A stretch of DNA of 64,000 nucleotides, taken from positions 186,001-250,000 of the forward strand of contig JAEEQS010000002.1 of NCBI GenBank assembly GCA_016285455.1, in the 5' to 3' direction. This DNA is from Bacteroidales bacterium (GTDB lineage Bacteria; Bacteroidota; Bacteroidia; Bacteroidales; UBA932). A program made the position numbers and the translations under genes. The notes under the pieces were generated by a model. That model saw only the letters and a list, made by a program, of their open reading frames with translations. It was not told where the DNA came from and did no database searches. This document shows, one piece after another, positions 14,985 through 23,345 of the stretch (the first letter of the stretch is position 1; the number at the start of each line of letters is the position of its first letter).

Positions 14985-15941
14985 TTACAAGAAATTGTGC
15001 AACAGCCCTGTAGCTGCAGCGGGAACTGATAGCTTGTCTTCCCAGCAGTCATCAAGAGTAGCATCGTTCCCCCTGATTTTATTCTCTGCAACTTCTTTAG
15101 AGACACCTAACCGGATCATCATATAATTCTTGACCGCCTTCTTGTAGTCTTTCGCATTAAGGTTTCTGAACAGCAATTCGTCACGTTCTTCTATGTCAGC
15201 GATGTGCCCCTTGCCGTTTTTTATCAGCACATAAAAAGGAAGTCCCAGAATGCCATCACCTTTGGGTTCGCAAACAACAACTTCATAACCTTTGTAATTT
15301 GGCTCTAATTTCAAATTAAGATACTCATCTCCGCCTATTACCTTTTTTGCTATCTCTATATTTTTCACAGCAAGGCGTTTGGCATCTAAATCATCCTTAA
15401 AATATTTTTTCAGCTGCTCAAAAGTCCAGGGTAGCCCCTTCCCGAAATACTTGTCAAGACGTTCCATCACTTCAAACATCGTGAGCACGCCAAAATAATT
15501 CTTCAGTTTTTTGAGTGGCACTTTAAACCGCTTGGTATTCTTCTTTATATTTTCAAATACAGCATTATAGAAAACAACAGGGCTAGATGGCGCGGTTTCC
15601 TCGAATTGCACAAAGACTTCGGATATCGTTACTCCTCTTGCCCCAATAGTTCCATCATCATCAAGAACATCAAGTTCCGAGGCTCTTATTTCAATCCTTT
15701 CAAAGAGCTTGTCAGAAGAGTAAACATCGTTGAGCTCACTTTCATAGGGCCATTGAACAAGACGTACCAGATCGTCATATTGAGCATTACGCAAGATGTA
15801 ATCGGTGTAACCATCGGTAGAATCAGGATCCTCGTTGAATCCTTCCAAAGCAGAATAACCAACAAATCCCAAAGGCACGCAGTAACGGCATTTCTTGTCG
15901 TCAGCCTTCTCATAGAAAAAAGCTAATAAATCGTAAAGCAT
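14985..15941 (-). CDS. Unrecognised protein of the CRISPR/higBA island
   Basis: A 318-residue soluble, mostly acidic protein that I do not recognise. There is no signal peptide or clear membrane segment. It begins MLYDLLAFFYEKADDKKCRY, has an aspartate-rich stretch near residue 30-40 (FNEDPDSTDGYTDY), a lysine-rich middle, and ends in a hydrophobic tail. I chose the ATG at 15941: the track start at 16007 is a TTG that lies inside a good -7 box, so it would not be transcribed. Its promoter cassette matches that upstream of the cas9 operon, which is the only hint of a functional link to defence. It is not part of an evident operon. Confidence 0.6.
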   Translation of the reverse strand: MLYDLLAFFYEKADDKKCRYCVPLGFVGYSALEGFNEDPDSTDGYTDYILRNAQYDDLVRLVQWPYESELNDVYSSDKLFERIEIRASELDVLDDDGTIGARGVTISEVFVQFEETAPSSPVVFYNAVFENIKKNTKRFKVPLKKLKNYFGVLTMFEVMERLDKYFGKGLPWTFEQLKKYFKDDLDAKRLAVKNIEIAKKVIGGDEYLNLKLEPNYKGYEVVVCEPKGDGILGLPFYVLIKNGKGHIADIEERDELLFRNLNAKDYKKAVKNYMMIRLGVSKEVAENKIRGNDATLDDCWEDKLSVPAAATGLLHNFL

Positions 15942-16004
15942 AACGTTAAATAATAAGGAATAAGTAATTTGTTCAAGAAGGAGAGCCCCCTCTTGAGTCA
16001 ATGG

Positions 16005-16040
16005 CAAAGATACAAGGCCGCTTTGACAAGTTCTGTCAAA
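16005..16040 (-). promoter_or_regulatory. Promoter/operator cassette B, upstream of the unknown island gene
   Basis: On the minus strand TTTGACA-N5-TGTCAAA-type palindrome, then TATCTTTG (16005-16012), with spacing identical to cassette A. It lies 64 bp upstream of the ATG at 15941 and sets the expected start of transcription near 15999. The 7-bp inverted repeat with a 5-bp centre could be an operator for a shared regulator or simply the -33 region of one promoter family. Confidence 0.55.
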
Positions 16041-16049
16041 TGAAAAGTT

Positions 16050-16063
16050 TTTACAGGCTCATT
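16050..16063. repeat. Single copy of the 12-bp left-edge tandem unit
   Basis: TTTACAGGCTCATT here equals the last unit of the tandem array at 6951-6964, and CCTG follows both copies within a few bases. This places matching sequence at both ends of the island, before the ADP-ribosylglycohydrolase gene on the right. Confidence 0.5.
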
Positions 16064-16085
16064 CGCCTGAATTAACAAATGAAGT

Positions 16086-17285
16086 TCAGCGAGTATGAGG
16101 GTAACGGTGGTGGCAGTACTTCTGCGCCCAGCGTTTCTTTGCGGGAGTGTCTATAGGGTCATATTCGCTGATGATGCAGCCTGTATAAAGGTCTGTGGCA
16201 ATTTCTTCTATGATGTCTAAAAGCTCCAGATTCTTGGTAAAGTGGGCCGGAATTGCGCTGCGGCCAAGAAGGCAGCCTATGATGTTGCCGCAGACTGCAC
16301 CGGTGGAGTCGCTGTCTCCGGAGTGGTTGACGCTGCTTATGATTGCGTCTTCAAAAGAAGCGCAATGCTTGACCGCGCTGTAAACCGCAATGGCAAGAGC
16401 TTCGTGGCCGGTCCAGCCGCCGCCGATGGACTCAATGGCTGTGTGGTCTGGAGTGTCTCCTCCGGCAAGGTCTATGGCCTTCTTGATTATGTCCTGCTGG
16501 GTGGCTATATGATTAGGCCAGAGTTCTTTGTAAGTTTTGTTATCATCTGGTGCAGACTGTATTGAACCAATCTCTTCCGCGGCCTTTTGTATCAGGGAAG
16601 CAAGGAGGTCTTGGCGGTCTTCACCATCCGCATATCCACCCAGAATCCTGGTCAGAATGTGATTGAAAAGAGCGGAAGAAATGAAACCAAGCGGATGCTT
16701 GTGAGTCAGCCTGGCTGCCTCAGCGGCACACATATCGCAAAAAAGTATATCTCCGGAAGCATAGCTGTGGAGGAAATCAAGAATGGCAAGCGGCGCTGTG
16801 CGCATTACTCCGCCGCAGCCGCAGCTGTCGTTGACCGGAGTCTGGTCCTTCTCCAAAGCCATCAGGGCGGTAAGACAGGTATGGCCGGGAGCCCGGCAGG
16901 AGTAGAGCTGGGGGATATCCATCAGCCAGGAATCAACTCTCTCGTCTTCTTTTCTGGCAGTCCACTGCTGCGTGTGGAGCCAGTCCAGATATGTCCAGTG
17001 GCAATAGGTATCTATGCGAGCCATAATGCCTCTCATATAGCCTCTGGTCATTCCCAGAAGAATGCCGGCGGCGGTGAAAAGAGACATCTGAGTGTCGTCT
17101 GAGATACGGGCAACCCCCCATCTGTCAAGTTGATAACGGGTAATGCCACTTGGGCCGTACTTGCGTTCTATTTCCTGCCAGCTGTCAAACTCAATGGCAT
17201 AGCCCAGGGCGTCTCCCACAGCCCCGCCAACCATACAGCCCCGCGCACGGTCTTTATACTTATCTGCTTGAGTGTTGTCTTTCAT
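16086..17285 (-). CDS. ADP-ribosylglycohydrolase family protein
   Basis: A 399-residue member of the DraG/ARH family, which removes ADP-ribose from modified targets or cuts related N-glycosides. The dinuclear-metal motifs are visible: GGAVGDALGYAIEF near the N-terminus, SDDTQMSLFTA (~60-70) and GDSDSTGAVCGNIIG (~335). The start ATG shares one base with the stop of the upstream thioredoxin-like gene (TAATG), so the two are probably translationally coupled. The substrate is not known. It marks the return from the accessory island to ordinary chromosomal genes. Confidence 0.9.
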   Translation of the reverse strand: MKDNTQADKYKDRARGCMVGGAVGDALGYAIEFDSWQEIERKYGPSGITRYQLDRWGVARISDDTQMSLFTAAGILLGMTRGYMRGIMARIDTYCHWTYLDWLHTQQWTARKEDERVDSWLMDIPQLYSCRAPGHTCLTALMALEKDQTPVNDSCGCGGVMRTAPLAILDFLHSYASGDILFCDMCAAEAARLTHKHPLGFISSALFNHILTRILGGYADGEDRQDLLASLIQKAAEEIGSIQSAPDDNKTYKELWPNHIATQQDIIKKAIDLAGGDTPDHTAIESIGGGWTGHEALAIAVYSAVKHCASFEDAIISSVNHSGDSDSTGAVCGNIIGCLLGRSAIPAHFTKNLELLDIIEEIATDLYTGCIISEYDPIDTPAKKRWAQKYCHHRYPHTR

Positions 17286-17803
17286 TATTTGCCAACGGCT
17301 TTTGGAGTCCAGTTCTTGAAGAAGCGGAGAACTTTGTCCTTGTTGTAGCCTTCTCCTTCCTCGAGAAAGCTTGAATCTTGTATATGAAGGACTTTGCCGC
17401 CTTTGTCTAGCACTATGAAGACAGGATATCCGAAGCGGCCAGCATTGTCCAGGCGCTTCATAAGGGCATTAGCCTGTTTGGCAACAGCTTCGTCTTTGCT
17501 CTTGGCCATTCTCGGATTGTAGTTCACGTGGATATAAACAAAATTGTCGCCGATCATCTTGTTTATATCTGCGTCTTTTGTGATAAAATCGGCGAACCTT
17601 AGGCACCACGGGCACCAGTTTCCGCCCAGCTGGCAGATTACGTATTTGCCTTCAGCCTTGGCTTTTGCAACAGCCTTGTCTATCTGCTCAAGCGGATTGA
17701 TATCTTCGTCATAAACCTTTTTGAGGGCTTGCTTCTGAGTGGTCTGGGCAAATGAAGCGGTAGCGAATAATGCCAGAATTGCAATTATGAGAATCCTTTT
17801 CAT
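17285..17803 (-). CDS. Exported thioredoxin-like protein
   Basis: A 172-residue protein with a signal peptide (MKRILIIAILALFATASFAQ) and a thioredoxin fold carrying the redox motif CPWC within GGNWCPWCLRF, then YNPRMAKS and a cis-Pro-type GYPVFIVLDKGG. It would act in the periplasm as a thiol reductase or disulfide-handling protein. CPWC is unlike the CGPC of housekeeping thioredoxin. It is the first gene of a two-gene unit with the ADP-ribosylglycohydrolase. Confidence 0.85.
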   Translation of the reverse strand: MKRILIIAILALFATASFAQTTQKQALKKVYDEDINPLEQIDKAVAKAKAEGKYVICQLGGNWCPWCLRFADFITKDADINKMIGDNFVYIHVNYNPRMAKSKDEAVAKQANALMKRLDNAGRFGYPVFIVLDKGGKVLHIQDSSFLEEGEGYNKDKVLRFFKNWTPKAVGK

Positions 17804-17829
17804 ATTAAATGTTGTTTTTGATTTGTCTT

Positions 17830-18759
17830 TTATTTCCTGGCCCTTGGATGGGCGGTTTTGTAAACTTCCTTTAATTTCTCAAAAGAGTTGTGGGTATAAA
17901 CCTCCGTGGCAGCAAGGCTGGAATGTCCCAAAACCTCTTTGATACTCATTATATCAGCTCCATTGTTAAGAAGGGCGGTAGCGAAACTATGTCGGAGTAT
18001 ATGTGGTGTCATCTTTCCTGAAAGACTTTTTATACTAGATAACTCTTTCCTAACCAAACGATTAATGAGCTCTACATAAGCAGGATTACCTTTGTTCGTT
18101 AAGAAAAAAAAATCCGAAGGATTTTGACATTTTTGATTAGCAAATTCTTGCCTTATACGAAGGTAATCCACGATTTTCTCTGCCAGAGAGTCTACTATCG
18201 GAATGAGCCTTTGCTTGTTGCCCTTTCCAATTATGCTGATGGTGTGTCTGGAAAGGTCTATATCTGTTGTCCTCAGCCCTGCCGCCTCTGCCCGCCTGAG
18301 GCCGGTGGCAAAGAGAAGGGTCACTATCATCTTGTTTCTGGCAGAAGGATAGTCATCGGAAACAGGGCTGTCAAAATACTCTTTCAAGGCCTCCGGTGTG
18401 AAAAAAGACGGAAGCCGCTTTTTCTCTTTAGGGCGGACTATGCCCTTGACGGGATTGGACGGGAGCTTTTGCTGCTTGACAAGGTAGTTGCAGAAGGTGC
18501 TCAGGGCGCTCAGATGAAGATTTACTGTTCTGGCATCCAGAGACCTGTCCATCATATTGGAAACATAGCCACGTATGATCTGGAATCGGAGAACTTCCAG
18601 AATCTCATTGTCAGGAATGGCGGATGTTGCCTCGTTTTGCCTTTCCGGCAGGGCATAGCGGAGGAAATCCCCCACGGCATCGCTGTAGAGCTTTACAGTG
18701 CGGGGAGAATATCTCCTCCTGACCTTGAGGTAATCCGTAAAATCGCTGAGGCATCCCAT
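17830..18759 (-). CDS. Tyrosine recombinase, XerC/XerD type
   Basis: A 309-residue site-specific recombinase. The N-terminal SAM-like core-binding domain is followed by the catalytic domain with Arg in ATGLRRAEA, the HxxR box in HILRHSFAT, His in LGHSSLAATE and the nucleophile Tyr in VYTH. The size fits XerC/XerD, which resolve chromosome dimers; which of the two cannot be told. I use the ATG at 18759, as the track start 18768 is a TTG. A TATATTTG box ends only a few bases before this ATG, so the message may be almost leaderless, or the true start may lie slightly further in. Confidence 0.88.
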   Translation of the reverse strand: MGCLSDFTDYLKVRRRYSPRTVKLYSDAVGDFLRYALPERQNEATSAIPDNEILEVLRFQIIRGYVSNMMDRSLDARTVNLHLSALSTFCNYLVKQQKLPSNPVKGIVRPKEKKRLPSFFTPEALKEYFDSPVSDDYPSARNKMIVTLLFATGLRRAEAAGLRTTDIDLSRHTISIIGKGNKQRLIPIVDSLAEKIVDYLRIRQEFANQKCQNPSDFFFLTNKGNPAYVELINRLVRKELSSIKSLSGKMTPHILRHSFATALLNNGADIMSIKEVLGHSSLAATEVYTHNSFEKLKEVYKTAHPRARK

Positions 18760-18775
18760 ACATTGCAAATATAAC

Positions 18776-18807
18776 GAAAAAGAGGAACGGACTGATGTCC
18801 ATCCCTC
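18776..18807 (-). terminator. Intrinsic terminator of rpsU
   Basis: On the minus strand GAGGGATGGAC and GTCCGTTCCTC pair over 11 bp (two G-U) around an ATCA loop and are followed by TTTTT. It lies 25 bp beyond the rpsU stop and just upstream of the recombinase gene, separating the two. Confidence 0.85.
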
Positions 18808-18831
18808 TCTAAGCTTGCAAAAGCGCCAGGA

Positions 18832-19023
18832 TTATTCCTCGCTGGTCTGAAGGTGCTTTACATAGATAGCCTTCATCAACTGCGCACGCCTGCGGACTGA
18901 AGGCTTTTCAAAAGTCTTGCGGTCTCTGAGCTCGCGGATGACGCCTGTCTTCTCGAACTTTCTCTTGAATTTCTTAAGTGCTCTCTCTATGTTCTCGCCG
19001 TCCTTGATTGGAACGATAATCAT
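18832..19023 (-). CDS. rpsU: 30S ribosomal protein S21
   Basis: A 63-residue basic protein, MIIVPIKDGENIERALKKFKRKFEKTG, then RRRAQLMKAIYVKH: standard S21, which helps mRNA pairing on the 30S subunit. It has an unusually strong ribosome-binding site for this genome, GGAGGTGG, about 10 bp before the ATG. Bacteroidetes ribosomes often sequester the anti-Shine-Dalgarno partly through S21, and rpsU genes in this phylum often keep a strong site, which has been linked to autogenous control. It is followed by its own terminator. Confidence 0.95.
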   Translation of the reverse strand: MIIVPIKDGENIERALKKFKRKFEKTGVIRELRDRKTFEKPSVRRRAQLMKAIYVKHLQTSEE

Positions 19024-19176
19024 GCTTTATACCACCTCCTTTTTCTTTTGCGGGGTGCAAAGGTATGAAAATTTCTTTCTTTTGTGCAAATCCGGCGGAA
19101 AAACTTTCTGGCAGGCTTGTTTTGAAATAAAAAGCCATCTAGCGCAAAATCTCTTACAACTTACAATAATAAATGT

Positions 19177-19184
19177 TATATTTG
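19177..19184 (+). promoter_or_regulatory. Candidate -7 box of the mutA-mutB operon
   Basis: TATATTTG stands 64 bp upstream of mutA and fits TAnnTTTG. A clear -33 TTTG at the standard distance is not visible. The 225-bp region between rpsU and mutA shows no other structure, and I see no cobalamin riboswitch in it. Confidence 0.45.
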
Positions 19185-19248
19185 TTGTCTATTAATAAGT
19201 TTAAACAAACATTAAACAATAATACACCTATCAAACAACAGTAATAAT

Positions 19249-21102
19249 ATGGCAGAGAAATTATTTACTGAGTTTCCTCCCGTTCCCAAACAGGTATGGG
19301 AAGATGCTATAATCAAGGATTTGAAAGGTGCCGACTATCAGAAGAAACTGGTATGGAGAACTATGGAAGGTTTCTCCGTACAGCCTTATTACCGCGCTGA
19401 AGACCTCAAGGGCCTTAAGGAAGTAGGCGGAAAGGCTGGCCAGTTCCCTTTTGTCAGAGGCACAAAAGACAACAACAACTGGCTTATCCGTCAGGATTAC
19501 CTTGTAGGCAAAGACTTCAAGGCGGCTAATGCTCTAGCTCTGGACGGAATGATGAAGGGAGTAACCGCTCCTGGATTCGACCTCAGCCAGACCGAGAAGG
19601 TACTCAAGGCAGATATGAAGGCCCTTCTCAAAGGCATAGAGCTCAAGGCAGTTGAAGTAAATTTCAAGGGTTGCAAAGACCTTTCAGTCCTGAAGAATTT
19701 TATCGCCGTGGTAAAAGAGAGCGGCGCAAAAGCCTCAGCAGTAAGGGCATCGTTTGACTATGACCCTCTGAAAGAAATGAACTCTACAGGAGTCTGGAGC
19801 AAGGCAGATGCTGCAAAACTTCTGGTTAAGGCTATTGAACTGGTCAAAGACTTCCCTCACATCACGGTAGTTGGAGTTTACACCTACGCTTTTAACGATG
19901 CGGGAAGCACCATCACACAGGAACTGGCTTACGGAATGAATATGGGAAGCGAGTACCTGAACCTTCTGCAGGATGCAGGTGTTAAGGTAGACGAAGCTGC
20001 AAAGAGAATTAAGTTCACCGTATCCATCAGCGGCAACTACTTTATGGAGATTGCCAAGTTCAGGGCAGCCAGACTGCTTTGGGCAAACATCGTGAAGGCT
20101 TACGGGGCAAAGAAGGAAGACAGCTGCAAGATCAAGGTTCATGCAGTTACAAGCGCCTGGAACCAGACAGTTTACGATCCTTACGTAAATATGCTCAGGG
20201 GCACTACCGAGGCTATGAGTGGAGCCGTTGGAGGAGTTGACTCAATGGAAGTTCTTCCGTTCGACCACCCTTACAAGAAGCCTGGCGAATTCTCCAACAG
20301 GATTGCAAGAAACGTTCAGAGCTTGCTTCTGGACGAGAGCCACTTCAACAAGGTAGTAGACCCTGCCGCAGGATCTTACTATATTGAAGAGCTCACCGAT
20401 GCAATAGCAAAGACATCTTGGGATCTGTTTAACTCCATCGAGAAGGCCGGCGGATACGTTGAGGCTTTCAAGGCAGAGAAGATTCAGGACAGCATCAAGG
20501 AAACATCGCTGAAGAGAGATTCAAACATAGCCACAAGACGTGATACTCTCCTTGGAACCAACCAGTTCCCTAACTTCACAGAAGTTGTGGAGAAGGAAGT
20601 TACCAAGAAGGTTGTAACCCGCAAGGCCGCTCCTAAGAAGAAGGCAGGAATGGTTGGCCGTCCTCTGGAAGTTTACAGAGGCGCAATGGCCTTTGAAGAA
20701 TTGAGATTCAAAACAGACAAGGCTGCAAAACGCCCTATGGCATTTATGGTTACTTACGGAAATCTGGCAATGTGCCGTGCAAGGGCTCAGTTCGCCTGCA
20801 ACTTCTTTGCAGTAGCCGGATTCCAGGTGGTTGACAACAACCGCTTCAACTCTCCTGAGGAAGGCGCAAAAGCTGCCCTCAAGGCAAAGGCAGACATTAT
20901 CGTGGCCTGCTCATCTGATGACGAGTATGCCGCTGAGGTTCCTGCTATCGCCAAGATCGTTGGCAAGAAGGGAATCGTGGTTGTAGCTGGTGATCCTGAG
21001 TGCAAGAACGATCTCATCGCCAAGGGAATCGAGAACTTCATCAGTGTCCGCAGCAATGTGCTCGAGACCCTGAAGGGTTATCAGGAAAAACTTATCAAAT
21101 AA
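19249..21102 (+). CDS. mutA: Methylmalonyl-CoA mutase small subunit
   Basis: A 617-residue beta subunit of the adenosylcobalamin-dependent mutase that converts succinyl-CoA to methylmalonyl-CoA in the propionate route. It keeps the TIM-barrel and flavodoxin-like domains but lacks DxHxxG, as expected for the non-catalytic subunit. Between the domains (~440-465) is a lysine/alanine-rich insert with KKVVTRKAAPKKKAG. It lies 15 bp before mutB, with GGGGAGG as ribosome-binding site for the next gene. The partner adenosyltransferase gene (PduO type) is at 48.6 kb. Confidence 0.93.
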   Translation: MAEKLFTEFPPVPKQVWEDAIIKDLKGADYQKKLVWRTMEGFSVQPYYRAEDLKGLKEVGGKAGQFPFVRGTKDNNNWLIRQDYLVGKDFKAANALALDGMMKGVTAPGFDLSQTEKVLKADMKALLKGIELKAVEVNFKGCKDLSVLKNFIAVVKESGAKASAVRASFDYDPLKEMNSTGVWSKADAAKLLVKAIELVKDFPHITVVGVYTYAFNDAGSTITQELAYGMNMGSEYLNLLQDAGVKVDEAAKRIKFTVSISGNYFMEIAKFRAARLLWANIVKAYGAKKEDSCKIKVHAVTSAWNQTVYDPYVNMLRGTTEAMSGAVGGVDSMEVLPFDHPYKKPGEFSNRIARNVQSLLLDESHFNKVVDPAAGSYYIEELTDAIAKTSWDLFNSIEKAGGYVEAFKAEKIQDSIKETSLKRDSNIATRRDTLLGTNQFPNFTEVVEKEVTKKVVTRKAAPKKKAGMVGRPLEVYRGAMAFEELRFKTDKAAKRPMAFMVTYGNLAMCRARAQFACNFFAVAGFQVVDNNRFNSPEEGAKAALKAKADIIVACSSDDEYAAEVPAIAKIVGKKGIVVVAGDPECKNDLIAKGIENFISVRSNVLETLKGYQEKLIK

Positions 21103-21117
21103 GGGGAGGAAAAAGTT

Positions 21118-23262
21118 ATGCGTCCAAAATTCAACGATTTAGTATATAAGTCAGCTGCAAAGCCTGCAGCAAAGAAGGGTGCAGCAAAGAAAGAAGTTCT
21201 TTGGAATACCCCTGAAAAGATAGCCGTAAAGACCAACTACACCGCAAAGGATCTGGAGGGAATGGAGCATCTGCATTATGCAGCAGGTGTTGCGCCTTTC
21301 CTCAGAGGCCCTTACAGCACGATGTATGTTCAGAAGCCTTGGACCGTTCGCCAGTATGCGGGCTTCTCCACTGCAGAAGAGTCTAACGCATTCTACAGAA
21401 GAAACCTGGCTGCCGGACAGAAAGGTCTTTCAGTAGCGTTCGACCTCCCTACCCACAGAGGATACAATGCTGATAATCCAAGAGTTGTTGGTGATGTTGG
21501 AAAGGCGGGAGTAAGTATCTGTTCTGTTGAGGACATGAAGATCCTCTTTGACCAGATTCCTCTTGGAAAGATGTCTGTTTCAATGACAATGAACGGAGCC
21601 GTTCTCCCAATTATGGCCTTCTACATTGTAGCAGGTCTGGAGCAGGGAGTAAAGCTCGAGGAGATGGCCGGTACCATCCAGAATGACATCCTCAAGGAAT
21701 TCATGGTAAGAAACACCTACATCTACCCTCCTGAGTTCAGCATGAGAATCATCGGCGACATCTTTGCCTATACATCTCAGTTTATGCCTAAGTTCAACTC
21801 CATCTCAATCTCCGGCTACCATATGCAGGAGGCAGGAGCAACCAACGACATCGAGATGGCATACACCCTTGCAGACGGTCTGGAATATCTCCGTACCGGT
21901 ATCAAGGCCGGCATTCCTGTAGACAAGTTCGCTCCAAGACTTTCATTCTTCTGGGCAATCGGAACCAACCACTTTATGGAGATTGCAAAGATGAGGGCAG
22001 CCAGAATGCTCTGGGCTAAGATTGTGAAGCAGTTCAATCCTGAAAATCCTAAGAGCTTGAGCCTTAGAACTCACTGCCAGACTTCAGGATGGAGCCTTAC
22101 AGAGCAGGATCCGTTCAACAACGTTGCAAGAACCTGCATCGAGGCTATGGGAGCAGCCCTGGGCCATACCCAGAGTTTGCACACCAACGCGCTTGACGAG
22201 GCTATCGCTCTGCCAACGGACTTCTCTGCACGTATCGCCAGAAACACCCAGATCTACATCCAGCAGGAGACTCAGGTTTGCCGTTCAATCGACCCGTGGG
22301 CTGGTTCATACTACATCGAGAGCCTGACCAACGAGTTGGCTCACAAGGCTTGGGGACATATCCAGGAAGTGGAGAAGCTGGGCGGTATGGCAAAGGCTAT
22401 CGAGTCAGGTATTCCTAAGCTGAGGATCGAGGAAGCCGCTGCAAGAAAGCAGGCAAGAATTGACTCCGGCGAGGAAAGTATCATCGGACTGAACCGCTAT
22501 CGCCTTGAGCACGAAGATCCTATCAAGATTCTTGATATCGATAACACCAAGGTTCGCCAGCAGCAGGTTGCACGTCTGGAGCAGCTCAGAAAGAACAGAG
22601 ACAACGAGAAAGTTAAACAGTGTCTTGCCGCTATCACCGAGTGCGTAAAGACCAAGAAGGGCAACCTTCTGGCTCTGGCAGTAGAGGCCGCAAAGGCAAG
22701 GGCATCTCTGGGAGAGATTTCCGACGCTTGCGAAGAGGTAGTAGGAAGATACACAGCAAAGATCCGTATGAATGTAGGAGTTTACTCATCCGAGGTCAAG
22801 AAAGACAACGAGTTCGAGACCGCAAAGAAGATGGTTGCAGCCTTCGCGAAGAAAGAAGGAAGACAGCCGCGTATAATGATTGCAAAACTCGGTCAGGATG
22901 GCCACGACAGAGGCGCAAAGGTTGTGGCTACCGGCTATGCAGACTGCGGATTCGACGTGGATATGGGACCTCTGTTCCAGACTCCTGCCGAGGCTGCTAA
23001 GCAGGCTGTGGAGAACGACGTTCACGTAGTTGGAGTTTCTTCTCTTGCAGCAGGCCACAAGACCCTGGTTCCTCAGATTATCAATGAACTGAAGAAACTC
23101 GGAAGAGAGGACATTATCGTAGTTGCCGGCGGAGTTATCCCTGCCCAGGACTATGATGCTCTCTACAAGGCTGGCGCAGCCGCCATCTTCGGCCCTGGTA
23201 CCAGAATCTCATACGCAGTCATCAAGATGATTGAGCTTCTGAACCAGAGATTCGAGAAGTAA
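21118..23262 (+). CDS. mutB: Methylmalonyl-CoA mutase large (catalytic) subunit
   Basis: A 714-residue catalytic subunit. [20 protein letters not shown] and the neighbouring barrel residues bind the CoA ester. The B12-binding motif DGHDRG (DxHxxG) is in the C-terminal Rossmann-like domain, near residue 600. The N-terminus carries a lysine/alanine-rich stretch, [16 protein letters not shown], similar in flavour to the insert in MutA. It follows mutA with a strong ribosome-binding site and ends at an intrinsic terminator. No meaB or epimerase gene is in the window. Confidence 0.97.
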   Translation: MRPKFNDLVYKSAAKPAAKKGAAKKEVLWNTPEKIAVKTNYTAKDLEGMEHLHYAAGVAPFLRGPYSTMYVQKPWTVRQYAGFSTAEESNAFYRRNLAAGQKGLSVAFDLPTHRGYNADNPRVVGDVGKAGVSICSVEDMKILFDQIPLGKMSVSMTMNGAVLPIMAFYIVAGLEQGVKLEEMAGTIQNDILKEFMVRNTYIYPPEFSMRIIGDIFAYTSQFMPKFNSISISGYHMQEAGATNDIEMAYTLADGLEYLRTGIKAGIPVDKFAPRLSFFWAIGTNHFMEIAKMRAARMLWAKIVKQFNPENPKSLSLRTHCQTSGWSLTEQDPFNNVARTCIEAMGAALGHTQSLHTNALDEAIALPTDFSARIARNTQIYIQQETQVCRSIDPWAGSYYIESLTNELAHKAWGHIQEVEKLGGMAKAIESGIPKLRIEEAAARKQARIDSGEESIIGLNRYRLEHEDPIKILDIDNTKVRQQQVARLEQLRKNRDNEKVKQCLAAITECVKTKKGNLLALAVEAAKARASLGEISDACEEVVGRYTAKIRMNVGVYSSEVKKDNEFETAKKMVAAFAKKEGRQPRIMIAKLGQDGHDRGAKVVATGYADCGFDVDMGPLFQTPAEAAKQAVENDVHVVGVSSLAAGHKTLVPQIINELKKLGREDIIVVAGGVIPAQDYDALYKAGAAAIFGPGTRISYAVIKMIELLNQRFEK

Positions 23263-23285
23263 CCACTTCCGGATGCTGAATTGAA

Positions 23286-23317
23286 GGATGCCGTAGCAAG
23301 TGCGGCATCCTTTTTTT
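23286..23317 (+). terminator. Intrinsic terminator of mutA-mutB
   Basis: GGATGCCG and CGGCATCC form an 8-bp G/C-rich stem around a 9-base loop, followed by seven T. It lies 24 bp after the mutB stop. Confidence 0.9.
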
Positions 23318-23345
23318 ATATTTGTAGTAACAAACATCTGTTATC

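Noticed and set aside
17830-18759. The tyrosine recombinase as the integrase that moved the CRISPR island
   Set aside because: It resembles housekeeping XerC/XerD in size and motifs, lies 1.8 kb outside the island border and next to rpsU, and has no attachment-like repeat beside it.
19024-19248. Cobalamin riboswitch before mutA
   Set aside because: Expected in principle for a B12-dependent enzyme, but I found no B12-box-like element or suitable stem set in the 225 bp.
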